Shown: positions 43,491 to 52,777, counted from the stretch's first letter. The stretch is 64,000 nucleotides of DNA from Herminiimonas arsenitoxidans (GCF_900130075.1 NZ_LT671418.1:3720001-3784000), one strand, 5' to 3'. A program made the numbers and translations. Notes: generated from the sequence alone by a model not told the origin.

Positions 43491-44552
43491 ATGGAATTGC
43501 GTAAATTCGTATTAGCAGCCGCGGTTGTTCTTTCAGTAGTACACACTTATTCCATCGCAGACAGTTTCAAGGATCCTCTTGATGTCGCTGCTCCTGCTAC
43601 CCATCTGATCACGAGCACACCGCTGTCGGGAATAGCCGCAGCCGGCAATCGTCTTATTTCGGTTGGTGTACGTGGTCTCATTATTACTTCCGAAGATGCG
43701 GGTACGACTTGGGTGCAGCGAGGCTCCCCGGTATCTTCTGATTTACTGGCAGTGAATTTTCCTACGGCGTTGCAAGGCTGGGCAGTAGGGCATGACGGCG
43801 TCGTGTTACATAGCGAAGACGGCGGGAAAAATTGGAACAAGCAGTTTGACGGCCGTATGGCCGCTACGCAGTTGATCGCACGCTTCCAGAAACTTGTCGA
43901 TGGCGGCGATGAAAGTAGCAAGCATTTGCTGCAGGACATGAAACTGAATTATGAAAATGGACCGGAGCAGGCCTTGCTGGATGTCTGGTTTGAGGACGCG
44001 CAGCACGGTTTTATCTGTGGTTCCTTCGGTACCTTGCTATCGACCGCGGATGGCGGCAAGAGCTGGCAGTCGCGCATCGAGGATGTCGAATATGGTGAGC
44101 TGCTGCATTTCAATGCTATCCGCTCTGATGGTAAAAATATTTATATCGCGTCGGAAAAGGGGATTGTGTTTCGCTTTGATCGCGAGCGCAAACGCTTCGT
44201 TCCGGTACAGACTGGTTACCAAGGTAGTTATTTCACCCTGGCGATCGATGGCGACACTGTGGTCGCGGCTGGTCTGAAAGGCAATGCCTATCGTTCGGTC
44301 GATGCCGGGAAAACATGGAGCAAAATCGACACTGGTGTGATGTCGACGCTGACTGCTGCAGCTTCTGCTGGACGCGGGCGCATGCTGCTGACCAGTCAGG
44401 CCGGCAATCTTTTGATTAGCGACGATGCTGGTCGCAATTTCAAGTCCATACGTGTCCCACGTCCTACTTTGCTGTCGGGCGTTGTGCCGACGGGAACAGA
44501 TAACGTAGTGGTGGTCGGCCTGTCCGGCGTACAACAAGTCAAGCTGAAATAA
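43491..44552 (+). CDS. YCF48/BNR-repeat exported protein
   Basis: A 353-residue beta-propeller-type protein. Several Asp-box-like repeats occur (E-D-A-G-T-T-W, E-D-G-G-K-N-W, A-D-G-G-K-S-W, D-A-G-K-T-W, D-D-A-G-R-N-F), as in the photosystem II assembly factor YCF48. The N terminus is a signal peptide (K-F-V-L-A-A-A-V-V-L-S-V-V). The ATG at 43491 is only two bases from AAGGAG; a TTG two codons later (43497) has better spacing and may be the true start. It is the third gene of the envelope operon. A role as periplasmic assembly factor or partner of the MMPL protein is inference. Confidence 0.82.
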   Translation: MELRKFVLAAAVVLSVVHTYSIADSFKDPLDVAAPATHLITSTPLSGIAAAGNRLISVGVRGLIITSEDAGTTWVQRGSPVSSDLLAVNFPTALQGWAVGHDGVVLHSEDGGKNWNKQFDGRMAATQLIARFQKLVDGGDESSKHLLQDMKLNYENGPEQALLDVWFEDAQHGFICGSFGTLLSTADGGKSWQSRIEDVEYGELLHFNAIRSDGKNIYIASEKGIVFRFDRERKRFVPVQTGYQGSYFTLAIDGDTVVAAGLKGNAYRSVDAGKTWSKIDTGVMSTLTAAASAGRGRMLLTSQAGNLLISDDAGRNFKSIRVPRPTLLSGVVPTGTDNVVVVGLSGVQQVKLK

Positions 44553-44594
44553 CGGCCTGTCATCCATACAGTATCAACTTATACGGAGCACCAA

Positions 44595-47087
44595 ATGGCA
44601 GTATCGGACCGGTCAATTGACTTGCCAGTGATTACGGACTTGAGCAAGTTCGACCGTAATAGCGGATCGTGGCTTGAGCGATTTATTTTCAATCATCGTG
44701 CCATCATGGTTGGCATTTGTGTGCTGATGACGGCATTTCTCGGATGGCATGCTTCCAAGCTGCCGGTCAATGCCAGCTTCGACAAAATGATTCCGGGCTC
44801 GCATCCGTATATCAAGAATTACATGGAGAACCGCGAATCGTTGCGCGGCATGGGCAACTCGATTCGTATCTCCCTGGAAAATACCAGTGGCGATATCTTC
44901 GATAAAGATTATCTGGAAACCTTGCGTAGCATTAACGACAAGGTATATCTGATGCCTGGCGTTGATCGCGCGTTCATGCGCGGGCTCTGGACTTCAAGTC
45001 TGCGCTGGACAGAGATTACGGAAGAGGGCTATCGCGGTGGTGCCGTCATGCCGGAGCGCTGGGACGGTAGTGAAGACTCGACCAAGCAATTGCAGATCAA
45101 TATCGCACGTGCCGGTATCGTCGGTAGTTTCGTTGCTGACAATCTGAAATCCTCGGTGATCTTTGTGCCGCTGGTCGAGAAAAATCCGGAGACTGGTGCG
45201 CAACTGGACTATGCAGAATTCTCGCGTCAGTTGGAGCGTGAAGTCCGCTCGATGCAGACCGACAAGTTCAAGGTTCACATCGTCGGCTTCGCCAAATTGG
45301 CCGGCGATCTGATTGATGGTCTGTATGACGTGATGATGTATTTCGGCTTGTCCGCCCTGATTGCTGCCGTGTTTGTGTTGCTCTATACGCGCTGCATACG
45401 CAGTACCGTTTTGCTGGTGGTGATGGCATTGCTCGGTGTGGTGTGGTTGCTAGGCTTGCTGCAATTGATGGGCTATGTGCTTGATCCGTATTCGATACTG
45501 GTACCGTTCCTGATCTTTGCCATCGGTTTGTCGCACGGCGCGCAAAAGATGAACGGCATCATGCAGGATGTCGGGCGCGGCACTCATAAATATGTTGCCG
45601 CACGCTATACCTTCCGACGTTTGTTTATGGCCGGACTTGCTGCATTGTTGACTAATATCGTCGGTTTTGCCGTGCTGATGATTATTGATATTCCGGCGAT
45701 ACGTGAAATGGCACTGACCACCAGCGTCGGCGTAACAGTGTTGATTTTTACCAAGTTGGTGCTGATCCCGGTGATGTTGTCTTATACCGGCGTGAGTGAA
45801 AAGGCGGCAAAACGTAGCGTGATGAATGAGGACAAGGCCGCGACGACAGGCATTTTCCGTTTCATACGCGCTGGTCTGATCAGCTTGTGCGAACGGCGCA
45901 ATGCCATCATTGTTATTCTGATAGCAATCGGCCTGGCTAGCATGGCGATGGTGGTGCGTAAGGATATTCAGATCGGCGATCTGGATCCCGGCGCACCGGA
46001 ACTACGGCCTGACTCACGATACAACAAAGACGTTGCGTTCATTACTGCCAACTACGGTCTTTCTACTGATCAGTTTGTGGTGATGCTGAAGACCAAGCAG
46101 GGCGAATGCTATTCCTATCCGACGCTGGTCGAAGCGGACCGTTTGGGCGCTGCACTGCGTCAGGTACCTGGCGTGCAAACTACATTCTCCTTGGCTGACG
46201 GTATCCGCCGCGGAACTTCGGGCATGTTTGAAGGCAGTCCTAAATGGCAGGCGATTTCTCGCAATGCAAACAATCGCGCTCAGGCATTCAATATTTTCCA
46301 AGGGGATAGACCTGATCTGGCTGACCGTACTTGTGCCGTCACGCCACTGATTGCGTATCTGAGCGATCACAAGGCTGGGACGCTAACTCGCGTAGTGCAG
46401 GAAGTGGAAGCTTTTTCTGCCGCACACGGTTCTCCTGATCGCGAATTTTTGCTTGCTGCGGGTAATGCCGGTATTGAAGCGGTGACCAACATCGTAGTCA
46501 AGAAGAGTTTTTGGACCATGCACTTTGTGTTGTACGGTGCAGTGACTCTGTTGTGCTTGATTACCTTCCGTAGTTGGCGCGCAACCCTGGTGGCGATCAT
46601 TCCACTGCTGTTGACATCCATTCTGTGCGAAGCGCTGATGGTCTGGCTCAATATTGGTATCAAGGTCGCTGTACTGCCGGTGATTGCAGTCGGCGTTGGC
46701 GTTGGCGTCGACTATGCCTTGTATCTGTTGAGCATCCAGTTGGCGATGCAACGTCGCGGGGCAACGCTGGCAGAGGCTTATGCGCATTCGCTGGATTTCA
46801 CCGGCAAGATTGTTGCGTTGGTCGGCATGACGATGGCTGCCGGCGTCATCACCTGGGCTTGGTCACCGATCAAGTTCCAGGCTGATATGGGAATCTTGCT
46901 GACCTTTATGTTCATCTGGAATATGGTCGGTGCGCTGCTCCTGATTCCTGCCTTGTCTTATTTCCTGTTGCGCACTAGCGCTGATCGCGACAATGCCAAG
47001 GCTGCGAAAGGCGTCAAGGCGGAGGATGCCAAGACCGAAGAATCCGTCCGCTCGGCAATGATATCGGGCCTCTCTGTGAATAACTAA
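44595..47087 (+). CDS. MMPL/RND-superfamily transporter
   Basis: An 830-residue inner-membrane protein with RND-type symmetry. It has one N-terminal helix, a large periplasmic loop, about five helices (roughly residues 240-400), another helix and loop, and a second helix set (roughly 640-790). Helix motifs such as F-A-I-G-L-S-H-G-A-Q-K and V-G-V-G-V-D-Y-A-L-Y correspond to the hydrophobe/lipid-exporting MMPL group (A-x-G-x-D-Y-like proton relay). It probably moves a lipid or hydrophobic substrate across the envelope with DUF1302/DUF1329/YCF48 partners; direction (import or export) cannot be told. It is last gene of the operon, followed by a strong terminator. Confidence 0.87.
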   Translation: MAVSDRSIDLPVITDLSKFDRNSGSWLERFIFNHRAIMVGICVLMTAFLGWHASKLPVNASFDKMIPGSHPYIKNYMENRESLRGMGNSIRISLENTSGDIFDKDYLETLRSINDKVYLMPGVDRAFMRGLWTSSLRWTEITEEGYRGGAVMPERWDGSEDSTKQLQINIARAGIVGSFVADNLKSSVIFVPLVEKNPETGAQLDYAEFSRQLEREVRSMQTDKFKVHIVGFAKLAGDLIDGLYDVMMYFGLSALIAAVFVLLYTRCIRSTVLLVVMALLGVVWLLGLLQLMGYVLDPYSILVPFLIFAIGLSHGAQKMNGIMQDVGRGTHKYVAARYTFRRLFMAGLAALLTNIVGFAVLMIIDIPAIREMALTTSVGVTVLIFTKLVLIPVMLSYTGVSEKAAKRSVMNEDKAATTGIFRFIRAGLISLCERRNAIIVILIAIGLASMAMVVRKDIQIGDLDPGAPELRPDSRYNKDVAFITANYGLSTDQFVVMLKTKQGECYSYPTLVEADRLGAALRQVPGVQTTFSLADGIRRGTSGMFEGSPKWQAISRNANNRAQAFNIFQGDRPDLADRTCAVTPLIAYLSDHKAGTLTRVVQEVEAFSAAHGSPDREFLLAAGNAGIEAVTNIVVKKSFWTMHFVLYGAVTLLCLITFRSWRATLVAIIPLLLTSILCEALMVWLNIGIKVAVLPVIAVGVGVGVDYALYLLSIQLAMQRRGATLAEAYAHSLDFTGKIVALVGMTMAAGVITWAWSPIKFQADMGILLTFMFIWNMVGALLLIPALSYFLLRTSADRDNAKAAKGVKAEDAKTEESVRSAMISGLSVNN

Positions 47088-47112
47088 TAATAACGATCTA
47101 GTTCAGGGAATT

Positions 47113-47139
47113 AACAGCCGCATTTGCGGCTGTTTTTTT
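47113..47139 (+). terminator. Rho-independent terminator after MMPL gene
   Basis: A 10-bp stem (AACAGCCGCA with TGCGGCTGTT), 2-base loop, and T run to 47139. It ends the 40226-47087 operon. Confidence 0.9.
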
Positions 47140-47208
47140 GTCTGCGACTTTTGTTGTGTGCCGACGGCAGCCAATGCACTGCTCAACAATTCATGCATTT
47201 AATTTATT

Positions 47209-47233
47209 AAAAACTGATGAAATGTCAGTTATA
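47209..47233. promoter_or_regulatory. Cluster operator, copy H
   Basis: Arms AAAAACTGAT (47209-47218) and GTCAGTTATA (47224-47233), same arms as copy B. It lies 126 bases upstream of the crotonase gene. Confidence 0.7.
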
Positions 47234-47359
47234 ATAAATCGGCGTCGCGGCACCTTGAAGTTGATGGTTGTGCCGAAGACCTGAGTGCGCCCAGCGATCT
47301 ACCATTTTGGGACATGCAAACAGCATTTTCGTTGACATACTTTTCGATTAGGAATCACG

Positions 47360-48154
47360 ATGAAATTATCTGAATACAAAACTATTAGCTTTGAACGACG
47401 CGGCAAAGTGCTGTACTTGACATTCAATCAGCCGGATACGCTGAACAGTTTTCATGGCGAGTCACATACCGAGTTGTCGCATATTTTCTACGACGTGGTG
47501 GAAGATCCAGAGAGCGAAATCATCGTTGTGACAGGTGCAGGTCGTGCCTTCAGCGCTGGCGGGGATATTGAGTACATGCAGTGGTTGTACGACAATCCGA
47601 AAGAGTTCTATCGTTGCGTGCGTGAAGCCAAACGCGTTGTCATGGGCATGCTGGAATGTGACAAACCTATCATCGGTAAGATCAATGGCGATGCTATTGG
47701 TTTGGGCTCAACCGTCGCCTTGTTCTGCGACATGATCTTTGCAGCTGACACTGCTCGCTTCGGTGATCCACACAATAACGTTGGCCTGACATCGGGTGAT
47801 GGCGGTCAAATCATTTGGCCGCATCTGATTGGCTATGCACGTGCCAAACACTATTTACTGACTGGTGAAAAGATTGATGCCAAGGAAGCGGCCAAGATCG
47901 GCCTGATCAACGGTGCTATGCCGGCTGCTGAGCTGGATGCTTATGTCGATCAATACGTGGATAAACTGGCGGCGTTACCGACGCAATCTTTGCGCTGGAG
48001 CAAGTCGACCATCAATGTGCCGTTGCGCCAGATGGCTGCGAGCATGATGGATGTTGGCATGGCATACGAAAATGTTGCTGCACGTACCGCAGATCACGTA
48101 GAGGCGATTTCGGCATTCCGCGAAAAACGTAAACCGGCTTTCACGGGCAAGTAA
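47360..48154 (+). CDS. Crotonase-fold protein with atypical active site
   Basis: A 264-residue enoyl-CoA hydratase/isomerase-family protein. The CoA oxyanion-hole motifs are normal (A-F-S-A-G-G-D-I and G-D-A-I-G-L-G). Both hydratase Glu positions are His: P137-H138 where P-E is usual, and A-K-H164-Y-L where A-M-E-M is usual. A G-D-G-G segment lies between them. It may therefore be an isomerase, hydrolase or ring-opening enzyme rather than a hydratase. The ATG at 47360 has only AGGAA upstream. It stands alone behind operator copy H, 206 bases downstream of the MMPL terminator. Confidence 0.82.
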   Translation: MKLSEYKTISFERRGKVLYLTFNQPDTLNSFHGESHTELSHIFYDVVEDPESEIIVVTGAGRAFSAGGDIEYMQWLYDNPKEFYRCVREAKRVVMGMLECDKPIIGKINGDAIGLGSTVALFCDMIFAADTARFGDPHNNVGLTSGDGGQIIWPHLIGYARAKHYLLTGEKIDAKEAAKIGLINGAMPAAELDAYVDQYVDKLAALPTQSLRWSKSTINVPLRQMAASMMDVGMAYENVAARTADHVEAISAFREKRKPAFTGK

Positions 48155-48471
48155 TCTGATTTACTTTCTATTTGATGGAAATTGCCGCAAATGGAGAGTA
48201 ATTGGAGCGGACTTTGCCACAGATCACTATGTCTATTTTGATATGGTGATTGTCAATTGACAGTGGTAGGTCCGTGTGCTTTAATAAATGATGAGTTGTC
48301 ATTTATTGTGCTCTGTACAACCATCAATCAGCACACATAAAGAAGTGTATGGTGGTATGAATACCGGTTCCGCCTGCGTTGTTATGCGCGACGGTCAGAT
48401 GAATTCAGAAAATAATAATTATTTTTTGCACGGCATCGCGTCATATCGGATGACTGTTGCAGGAGACAGAA
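48155..48471. other. 317-base intergenic region
   Basis: No supportable gene. It contains a perfect 12-bp palindrome, TGTCAATTGACA (48251-48262), and operator copy I (48283-48307). It is the promoter region of the 48472-49923 pair. Confidence 0.55.
48283..48307. promoter_or_regulatory. Cluster operator, copy I
   Basis: Arms AATAAATGAT (48283-48292) and GTCATTTATT (48298-48307). Symmetric but with C-to-A/T changes at the CTG core relative to other copies. It lies 164 bases before the start at 48472. Confidence 0.55.
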
Positions 48472-49275
48472 ATGAAAGTACGCTTCCCCAAGCTGGACTT
48501 CTCCAAGGTGCGTGCCCATTGGGCCAGCAGCATAGAGTTCTCGCAGCGCTATAACTCAGCATCCACAGTGCCCGCTCATATCGAACCATATTTGGTCAAG
48601 GTCATGATACAGGCCAAGAAGGTCCTCGATCCCAAACATAAAAAGCTGCATGAAGATCTGGATATCTTCATCAAGCAGGAAGTCCAGCATTGCAAGCAGC
48701 ATCTGGCATTCAATAATTCCCTGTATGCCCAAGGCTACGAAGGAATGAAAGCGATCGAAGATGTTTATCGCGCTGACTACGATCGCTTCCTGAAAGAGAA
48801 ATCACTGCGTTTTAACCTGGCCTATGCCGAAGGTTTCGAGGCCATGGGCTCTGCATCTGCTCTGGTGTTCTTTGAAGATTTGGGTGATCTGTTAGATGGG
48901 GCCGATAAGGAAGCTGTCGATCTGTGGAAATGGCATCTGGCAGAAGAATTTGAACATCGGGAAGTTGCATTCCAGGTGTATCAGGCTATCTGTGGTCGTG
49001 GCTTCTTTGCCTGGCTGTATCGCTTGTATGGTCTGTTTTATGCCGTCAAACATATCCGTACCCATACGACGATATTGGAAGAATTCCTGATCAGTCAGGA
49101 TCGCAAAGGTATGACACCTGAACAGGTGGCGCAATCCATCGAGCGTCAGAAGGAAGTTGCCAAGCGCGTCTCCAAAGCATCCTTGCCACGCATGCTGGGT
49201 ACTTTGTCACCATTCTACGATCCGGGCAAAAAAGTCGCGCCAGCTGGTATGGATGCGTATTTGCAGCAGTTCTAA
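48472..49275 (+). CDS. Metal-dependent hydrolase family (PF10118-like), ferritin-like di-metal
   Basis: A 267-residue all-helical protein of the 'predicted metal-dependent hydrolase' family. Two E-x-x-H motifs on separate helices (Q-E-V-Q-H-C-K-Q-H near residue 64, E-E-F-E-H-R-E-V near residue 160) suggest a ferritin-like di-iron or di-metal site. Chemistry is not established for the family; an oxygenase or hydroxylase role would fit the rubredoxin genes nearby, but this is inference. A late hydrophobic segment (F-F-A-W-L-Y-R-L-Y-G-L-F-Y) may associate with membrane. The ATG at 48472 has AGGAGAC upstream; isochorismatase-like gene follows after 21 bases. Confidence 0.8.
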   Translation: MKVRFPKLDFSKVRAHWASSIEFSQRYNSASTVPAHIEPYLVKVMIQAKKVLDPKHKKLHEDLDIFIKQEVQHCKQHLAFNNSLYAQGYEGMKAIEDVYRADYDRFLKEKSLRFNLAYAEGFEAMGSASALVFFEDLGDLLDGADKEAVDLWKWHLAEEFEHREVAFQVYQAICGRGFFAWLYRLYGLFYAVKHIRTHTTILEEFLISQDRKGMTPEQVAQSIERQKEVAKRVSKASLPRMLGTLSPFYDPGKKVAPAGMDAYLQQF

Positions 49276-49296
49276 TAATTTAAGCCAAAGATATCC

Positions 49297-49923
49297 ATGA
49301 TAAGAGGGTTGAACAAAGGGCAGAAGGCAGCTTTGCTGATCAGTGAGTGCCAGCGTGGTGTGATCGAAGCAGAATTGTCATCGTTCCCCGGATTGGTTGA
49401 ACAAGTCAATACGCGTGGCATCGTCAAGAAAATTTCACGACTTGCAGATGAATTTCGTGCAGCCGGACTGCCTGTTGTGCATCTGCATGTGGTGCATAGG
49501 ACAGACTATGCGGATTTGCCGGTGACCAGCGTCATCATGGGTATGTCGGTCAAGAATGGCCGCATGAAAATCGGTAGTGTGGATGTCGAATCGGTGCCGG
49601 AACTGCCGGTACAGCCTGGTGACATTCTGCACGCCAGAAGCTACAGTCTGGTTGCATTTCACGGCACAGATCTCGATCAAATTCTGCGTAATATGGGTGT
49701 GCAGACGGTGGTTCTTGCTGGTGTTTCTACCAACGTCGCCATAAATGGTTCGGCGCTTTGTGCATCTGATCTAGGTTATCAAGTGGTCGTGCCGGAAGAT
49801 TGCATTGCCGGTGCATCGGCCGAGTCGCATGCTTTTTTATCAAAGCAACTTTTGCCGCTATATACGACAGTGACAAACAGCGATACGGTGATAGAGGTTA
49901 TTGGCCAATATCATCCTGCTTGA
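49297..49923 (+). CDS. Isochorismatase-fold protein with non-canonical triad
   Basis: A 208-residue cysteine-hydrolase-fold protein. The fold landmarks are visible (A-A-L-L-I-S-E-C-Q-R-G, A-F-H-G-T-D-L-D-Q-I-L, V-L-A-G-V-S-T-N-V-A-I). All three catalytic positions differ from the usual Asp-Lys-Cys: Glu17 instead of Asp, apparently Arg in A-R-S-Y-S instead of Lys, and Ala where the nucleophilic Cys follows G-V-x-T-x-x. It may bind rather than hydrolyse its ligand, or use other residues. It is second gene after the ferritin-like protein and is convergent with the rubredoxin-reductase gene. Confidence 0.8.
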   Translation: MIRGLNKGQKAALLISECQRGVIEAELSSFPGLVEQVNTRGIVKKISRLADEFRAAGLPVVHLHVVHRTDYADLPVTSVIMGMSVKNGRMKIGSVDVESVPELPVQPGDILHARSYSLVAFHGTDLDQILRNMGVQTVVLAGVSTNVAINGSALCASDLGYQVVVPEDCIAGASAESHAFLSKQLLPLYTTVTNSDTVIEVIGQYHPA

Positions 49924-49993
49924 ATTAACCGCTAATATTTCAGATAGAAAAACGGGAGCTCACTGCCGTGAAGCTGACGCAGTTTTGTCAGCC

Positions 49994-51250
49994 TCAGGCG
50001 GAGAGCGATTCCAGTAAAGACTTCAGCGGCAGATTTTCATCTGCCAATTGTGCCGGATCAACAGCGCGGCGTAGCGCGACCAGTTTTTTCGCCAGCATGA
50101 ATTCTTGAGGGCGATTAAGACAGTCAGCCGAAATCACAACATCGTTTTGCAGATAAAAAACGGCAAAGGATTTATCCTCTGGCGAACCACGCGTCACGGT
50201 GCGATCGTATCCCTGCGACAGGCCGGTCATTTGCAGCTTGGTTTCGTACTGGTCGGACCAGAACCAAGGGATCGATGCATATGGCTGCGGTTTCCCGCAA
50301 ATGACAGCTGCAGCGACGCGTGCCTGTTCCAGTGCATTCGGCACTGATTCCAGGCGTATGCGACGCGCATAGATGGGATTCGGATGATTGGAGCAATCGC
50401 CTATGGCAAGAATGTCCGGATCGGACGTGCACATGAATTCATCGACCACGATGCCGTTATCGACTTCAAGACATGCATTGCTGGCCAGTTCACAATTGGG
50501 AATGACACCGACGCCCGCAATGATCAGATCGACGGCAATTTCGCTGTCGTCAGCGAGGTTGACCGACTGGATGTTGCCGTTCTTGTCTAGTTGGATATTT
50601 TCAATTTGAGCATCAACACGTATCTCGACACCCGCATCGCGATGCAACTTTTCGAAGAAGCTCGAGATGGCAGGCGCTGCCACACGCGCCAGCACGCGTG
50701 ACTGCGTTTCTAACATGCTGACTTGCAAGCCGGATTTGATCGCGACGGCAGCGACTTCGAGGCCGATATAGCCGGCACCGATGATCAACAGTCGTGCTCC
50801 TGCGACGAAATGTTCGCGCATGCCTTGTACATCGTTCAGCGTACGCAAATAAAAAAGATTAGACGGTTTGACGTCGGCATTGAGTCCGGCAGCACTTAGC
50901 GGACGCGGGCGACTGCCGGTGGCGAGTACCAGCTTCGAATAGACGATTTGAGTGCCGTCAGACAATGTTGCCGTTTTGGTCGCTCGGTCTATGCTTTCGA
51001 CACGTATGCCGGATAGGATTTCGATGTCGGCTTTTTCGTAAACAGCAGGAGCTTTGAGCAACAAAGTCTCGGCAGTGGCGGTTCCGGCCAAATAAGCTTT
51101 TGATAGCGGCGGACGATGATAGGGGAGAGAGTTTTCTTCTCCTACCAGTACGATGCGACCGACATGGCCAGCCTGACGTATTGCGGTTGCCGCTTCAGCT
51201 CCGGCATGTCCGGCACCGACCACCAATACTGTTGTGTTGTCGACTGTCAC
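49994..51250 (-). CDS. FAD-dependent rubredoxin/ferredoxin reductase
   Basis: A 418-residue NAD(P)H:acceptor oxidoreductase. FAD motif V-V-G-A-G-H-A-G near residue 10, NAD-binding G-A-G-Y-I-G-L-E near 155, A-T-G-S-R-P-R-P and a late A-I-G-D-C-S. This is the layout of rubredoxin reductase (AlkT), putidaredoxin reductase and similar oxygenase electron donors. The start is taken as GTG at 51250, because it overlaps the stop of the rubredoxin gene by four bases (GTGA) and removes an unlikely leader. With rubredoxin it forms a short electron-transfer chain that could serve a nearby oxygenase. Confidence 0.88.
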   Translation of the reverse strand: MTVDNTTVLVVGAGHAGAEAATAIRQAGHVGRIVLVGEENSLPYHRPPLSKAYLAGTATAETLLLKAPAVYEKADIEILSGIRVESIDRATKTATLSDGTQIVYSKLVLATGSRPRPLSAAGLNADVKPSNLFYLRTLNDVQGMREHFVAGARLLIIGAGYIGLEVAAVAIKSGLQVSMLETQSRVLARVAAPAISSFFEKLHRDAGVEIRVDAQIENIQLDKNGNIQSVNLADDSEIAVDLIIAGVGVIPNCELASNACLEVDNGIVVDEFMCTSDPDILAIGDCSNHPNPIYARRIRLESVPNALEQARVAAAVICGKPQPYASIPWFWSDQYETKLQMTGLSQGYDRTVTRGSPEDKSFAVFYLQNDVVISADCLNRPQEFMLAKKLVALRRAVDPAQLADENLPLKSLLESLSA

Positions 51251-51414
51251 GCGACTTCTATCATGGCAAAATCGTTCTTGGTCGCGCCGCATTCAGGACA
51301 AGCCCAGTTTTCGGGCACATCTTCCCAGCGAGTACCGGGTGCGATGCCTTCGTCAGGCAAACCGGCCGCTTCGTCGTAAAAAAATCCGCAAAAAAAACAT
51401 TGCCACTTCTTCAC
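51247..51414 (-). CDS. Rubredoxin
   Basis: A 55-residue rubredoxin with the iron-binding pattern C6-x2-C9-G and C39-x2-C42-G (C-F-F-C-G and C-P-E-C-G), plus W-E-D-V-P-E-N-W between them. GTG start with AAGGAG seven bases upstream. The gene runs through two long homopolymer tracts (8 and 7 T on the coding strand) and stays in frame. It is translationally coupled to the reductase by a four-base overlap. It follows the MFS gene on the same strand after 58 bases, so the probable transcription order is MFS, rubredoxin, reductase. Confidence 0.9.
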   Translation of the reverse strand: MKKWQCFFCGFFYDEAAGLPDEGIAPGTRWEDVPENWACPECGATKNDFAMIEVA

Positions 51415-51472
51415 TCTGTTCTCCTTAAAAATATTATTTGCAGCCTATTAAACGAGAGCCTTTATCCATGGC

Positions 51473-52777
51473 TCAGAGTTCGCGTTGGAGTTTGCCATAG
51501 GCGCGTGCCGAAAGGATGAAATGTACAGCGGCCCAAGGGCAACTAATACAGATCACGGTGGCGATGGCATAACGCAGTGATTGATCGCCGCCGTAAAAGT
51601 CACTCAGTATGCCGACCAGGAATGGTCCCATGCCGTAGCCGATCAGATTTGTGCAGACTTGCATGGTGGCCGACGTGGTGCCGCGCATATTTGGTTTGGC
51701 TAAGCTCAGCATGCTGCCGAAAGCGGCTGGAAAAATCGCAAACGCCACAAACATTGCGAAACAGAACATACCCATCGCCAAAGATGTGTGCTTGAGCAGC
51801 GCGCCGCCACAACCCAATAGCAAAATGCCGAAGCAAATGAAAAAACAGAGGTCGATGCGTCGTCTTGCACCACCTTTGCCGAGCTTGTCGCTAAGCATGC
51901 CGCCGAGTACTGATCCGGCTGCAGCGAAGAAGCCACCGGCCAGCGCGGCCATGATGCCGGCTTCCTTGATCGACAGGCCGTGGAAACGCATGCCAAAAGA
52001 AGGTAACCATGCACCGATGGTGGCAATCGCCGCAGTAATGAGAGCTACGCCGGCCAGCAAGTGCAGCATAGCTTTGTTATTTGCTATGAAGTAAATCACT
52101 TCGCGGGGGGAGGCAGCCGCTTCCTGTGGAATGCCACTGGTGTCGGTAGCACCGCGTTTTGGGTTACGTACAGTCAGTATCAACACTGCGGCCAGAATAA
52201 TGCCAGGTATACCAGCCAGCAGCATCGCGGTGCGCCAGCCGTATTGTGCGGTAACAAAGCCGCCGATGATGATGCTCAGGGTAGCGCCAATGGCATTGCT
52301 GAGAAAGAAATAGCCAACCGCAGTAGAACGTTTGCTAGGCGGGAATAGATCAGAAATAAGCGAGAGACTGGCTGGGGAACCGCCAGCTTCTGAAGCGCCG
52401 ACACCCATGCGCGCAAGCAACAGATGGATGTAACTGTTTGCTATACCGGACAAGATGGTCATGCCGCTCCAGATGGTCACCAGAATGGCAAGCAATTTGA
52501 TGCGATTGACGCGATCAATCAGTAGCCCGATCGGGATGCCGGCGATGGCGAAAGTCGCACCGTAGGCGAGGCCAGTTAGTAGGCCGATCTGGCTGTCGTG
52601 TAAATGGAATTCTGCTCGTACCGGTTCGACAATGATAGAGATCATCGTGCGGTCAAGAAAGTGGCAGGAGTAAATCATGGTGAGGATGCTGAGGGCGTAC
52701 CAGCTTTTGGCAGGTACGGCATCTTCTGTGACTTGTATTTTCGTTTCGTCGCCGACAACAGGATCGTTCAGTTTCAT
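51473..52777 (-). CDS. MFS transporter (spinster/ACS-like)
   Basis: A 434-residue permease with about 12 membrane helices. The helix 2-3 loop has G-L-L-I-D-R-V-N-R, and helix 4-5 has R-M-G-V-G-A-S-E-A-G-G-S-P-A, as in the spinster-like MFS group often found in steroid and aromatic clusters. It is likely a proton-driven uptake or efflux carrier for a pathway acid; direction is not certain. ATG at 52777 with AGGAG nine bases upstream; an in-frame start at 52810 lacks one. It is divergent from ACAD pair 5, sharing operator copy J. Confidence 0.87.
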   Translation of the reverse strand: MKLNDPVVGDETKIQVTEDAVPAKSWYALSILTMIYSCHFLDRTMISIIVEPVRAEFHLHDSQIGLLTGLAYGATFAIAGIPIGLLIDRVNRIKLLAILVTIWSGMTILSGIANSYIHLLLARMGVGASEAGGSPASLSLISDLFPPSKRSTAVGYFFLSNAIGATLSIIIGGFVTAQYGWRTAMLLAGIPGIILAAVLILTVRNPKRGATDTSGIPQEAAASPREVIYFIANNKAMLHLLAGVALITAAIATIGAWLPSFGMRFHGLSIKEAGIMAALAGGFFAAAGSVLGGMLSDKLGKGGARRRIDLCFFICFGILLLGCGGALLKHTSLAMGMFCFAMFVAFAIFPAAFGSMLSLAKPNMRGTTSATMQVCTNLIGYGMGPFLVGILSDFYGGDQSLRYAIATVICISCPWAAVHFILSARAYGKLQREL

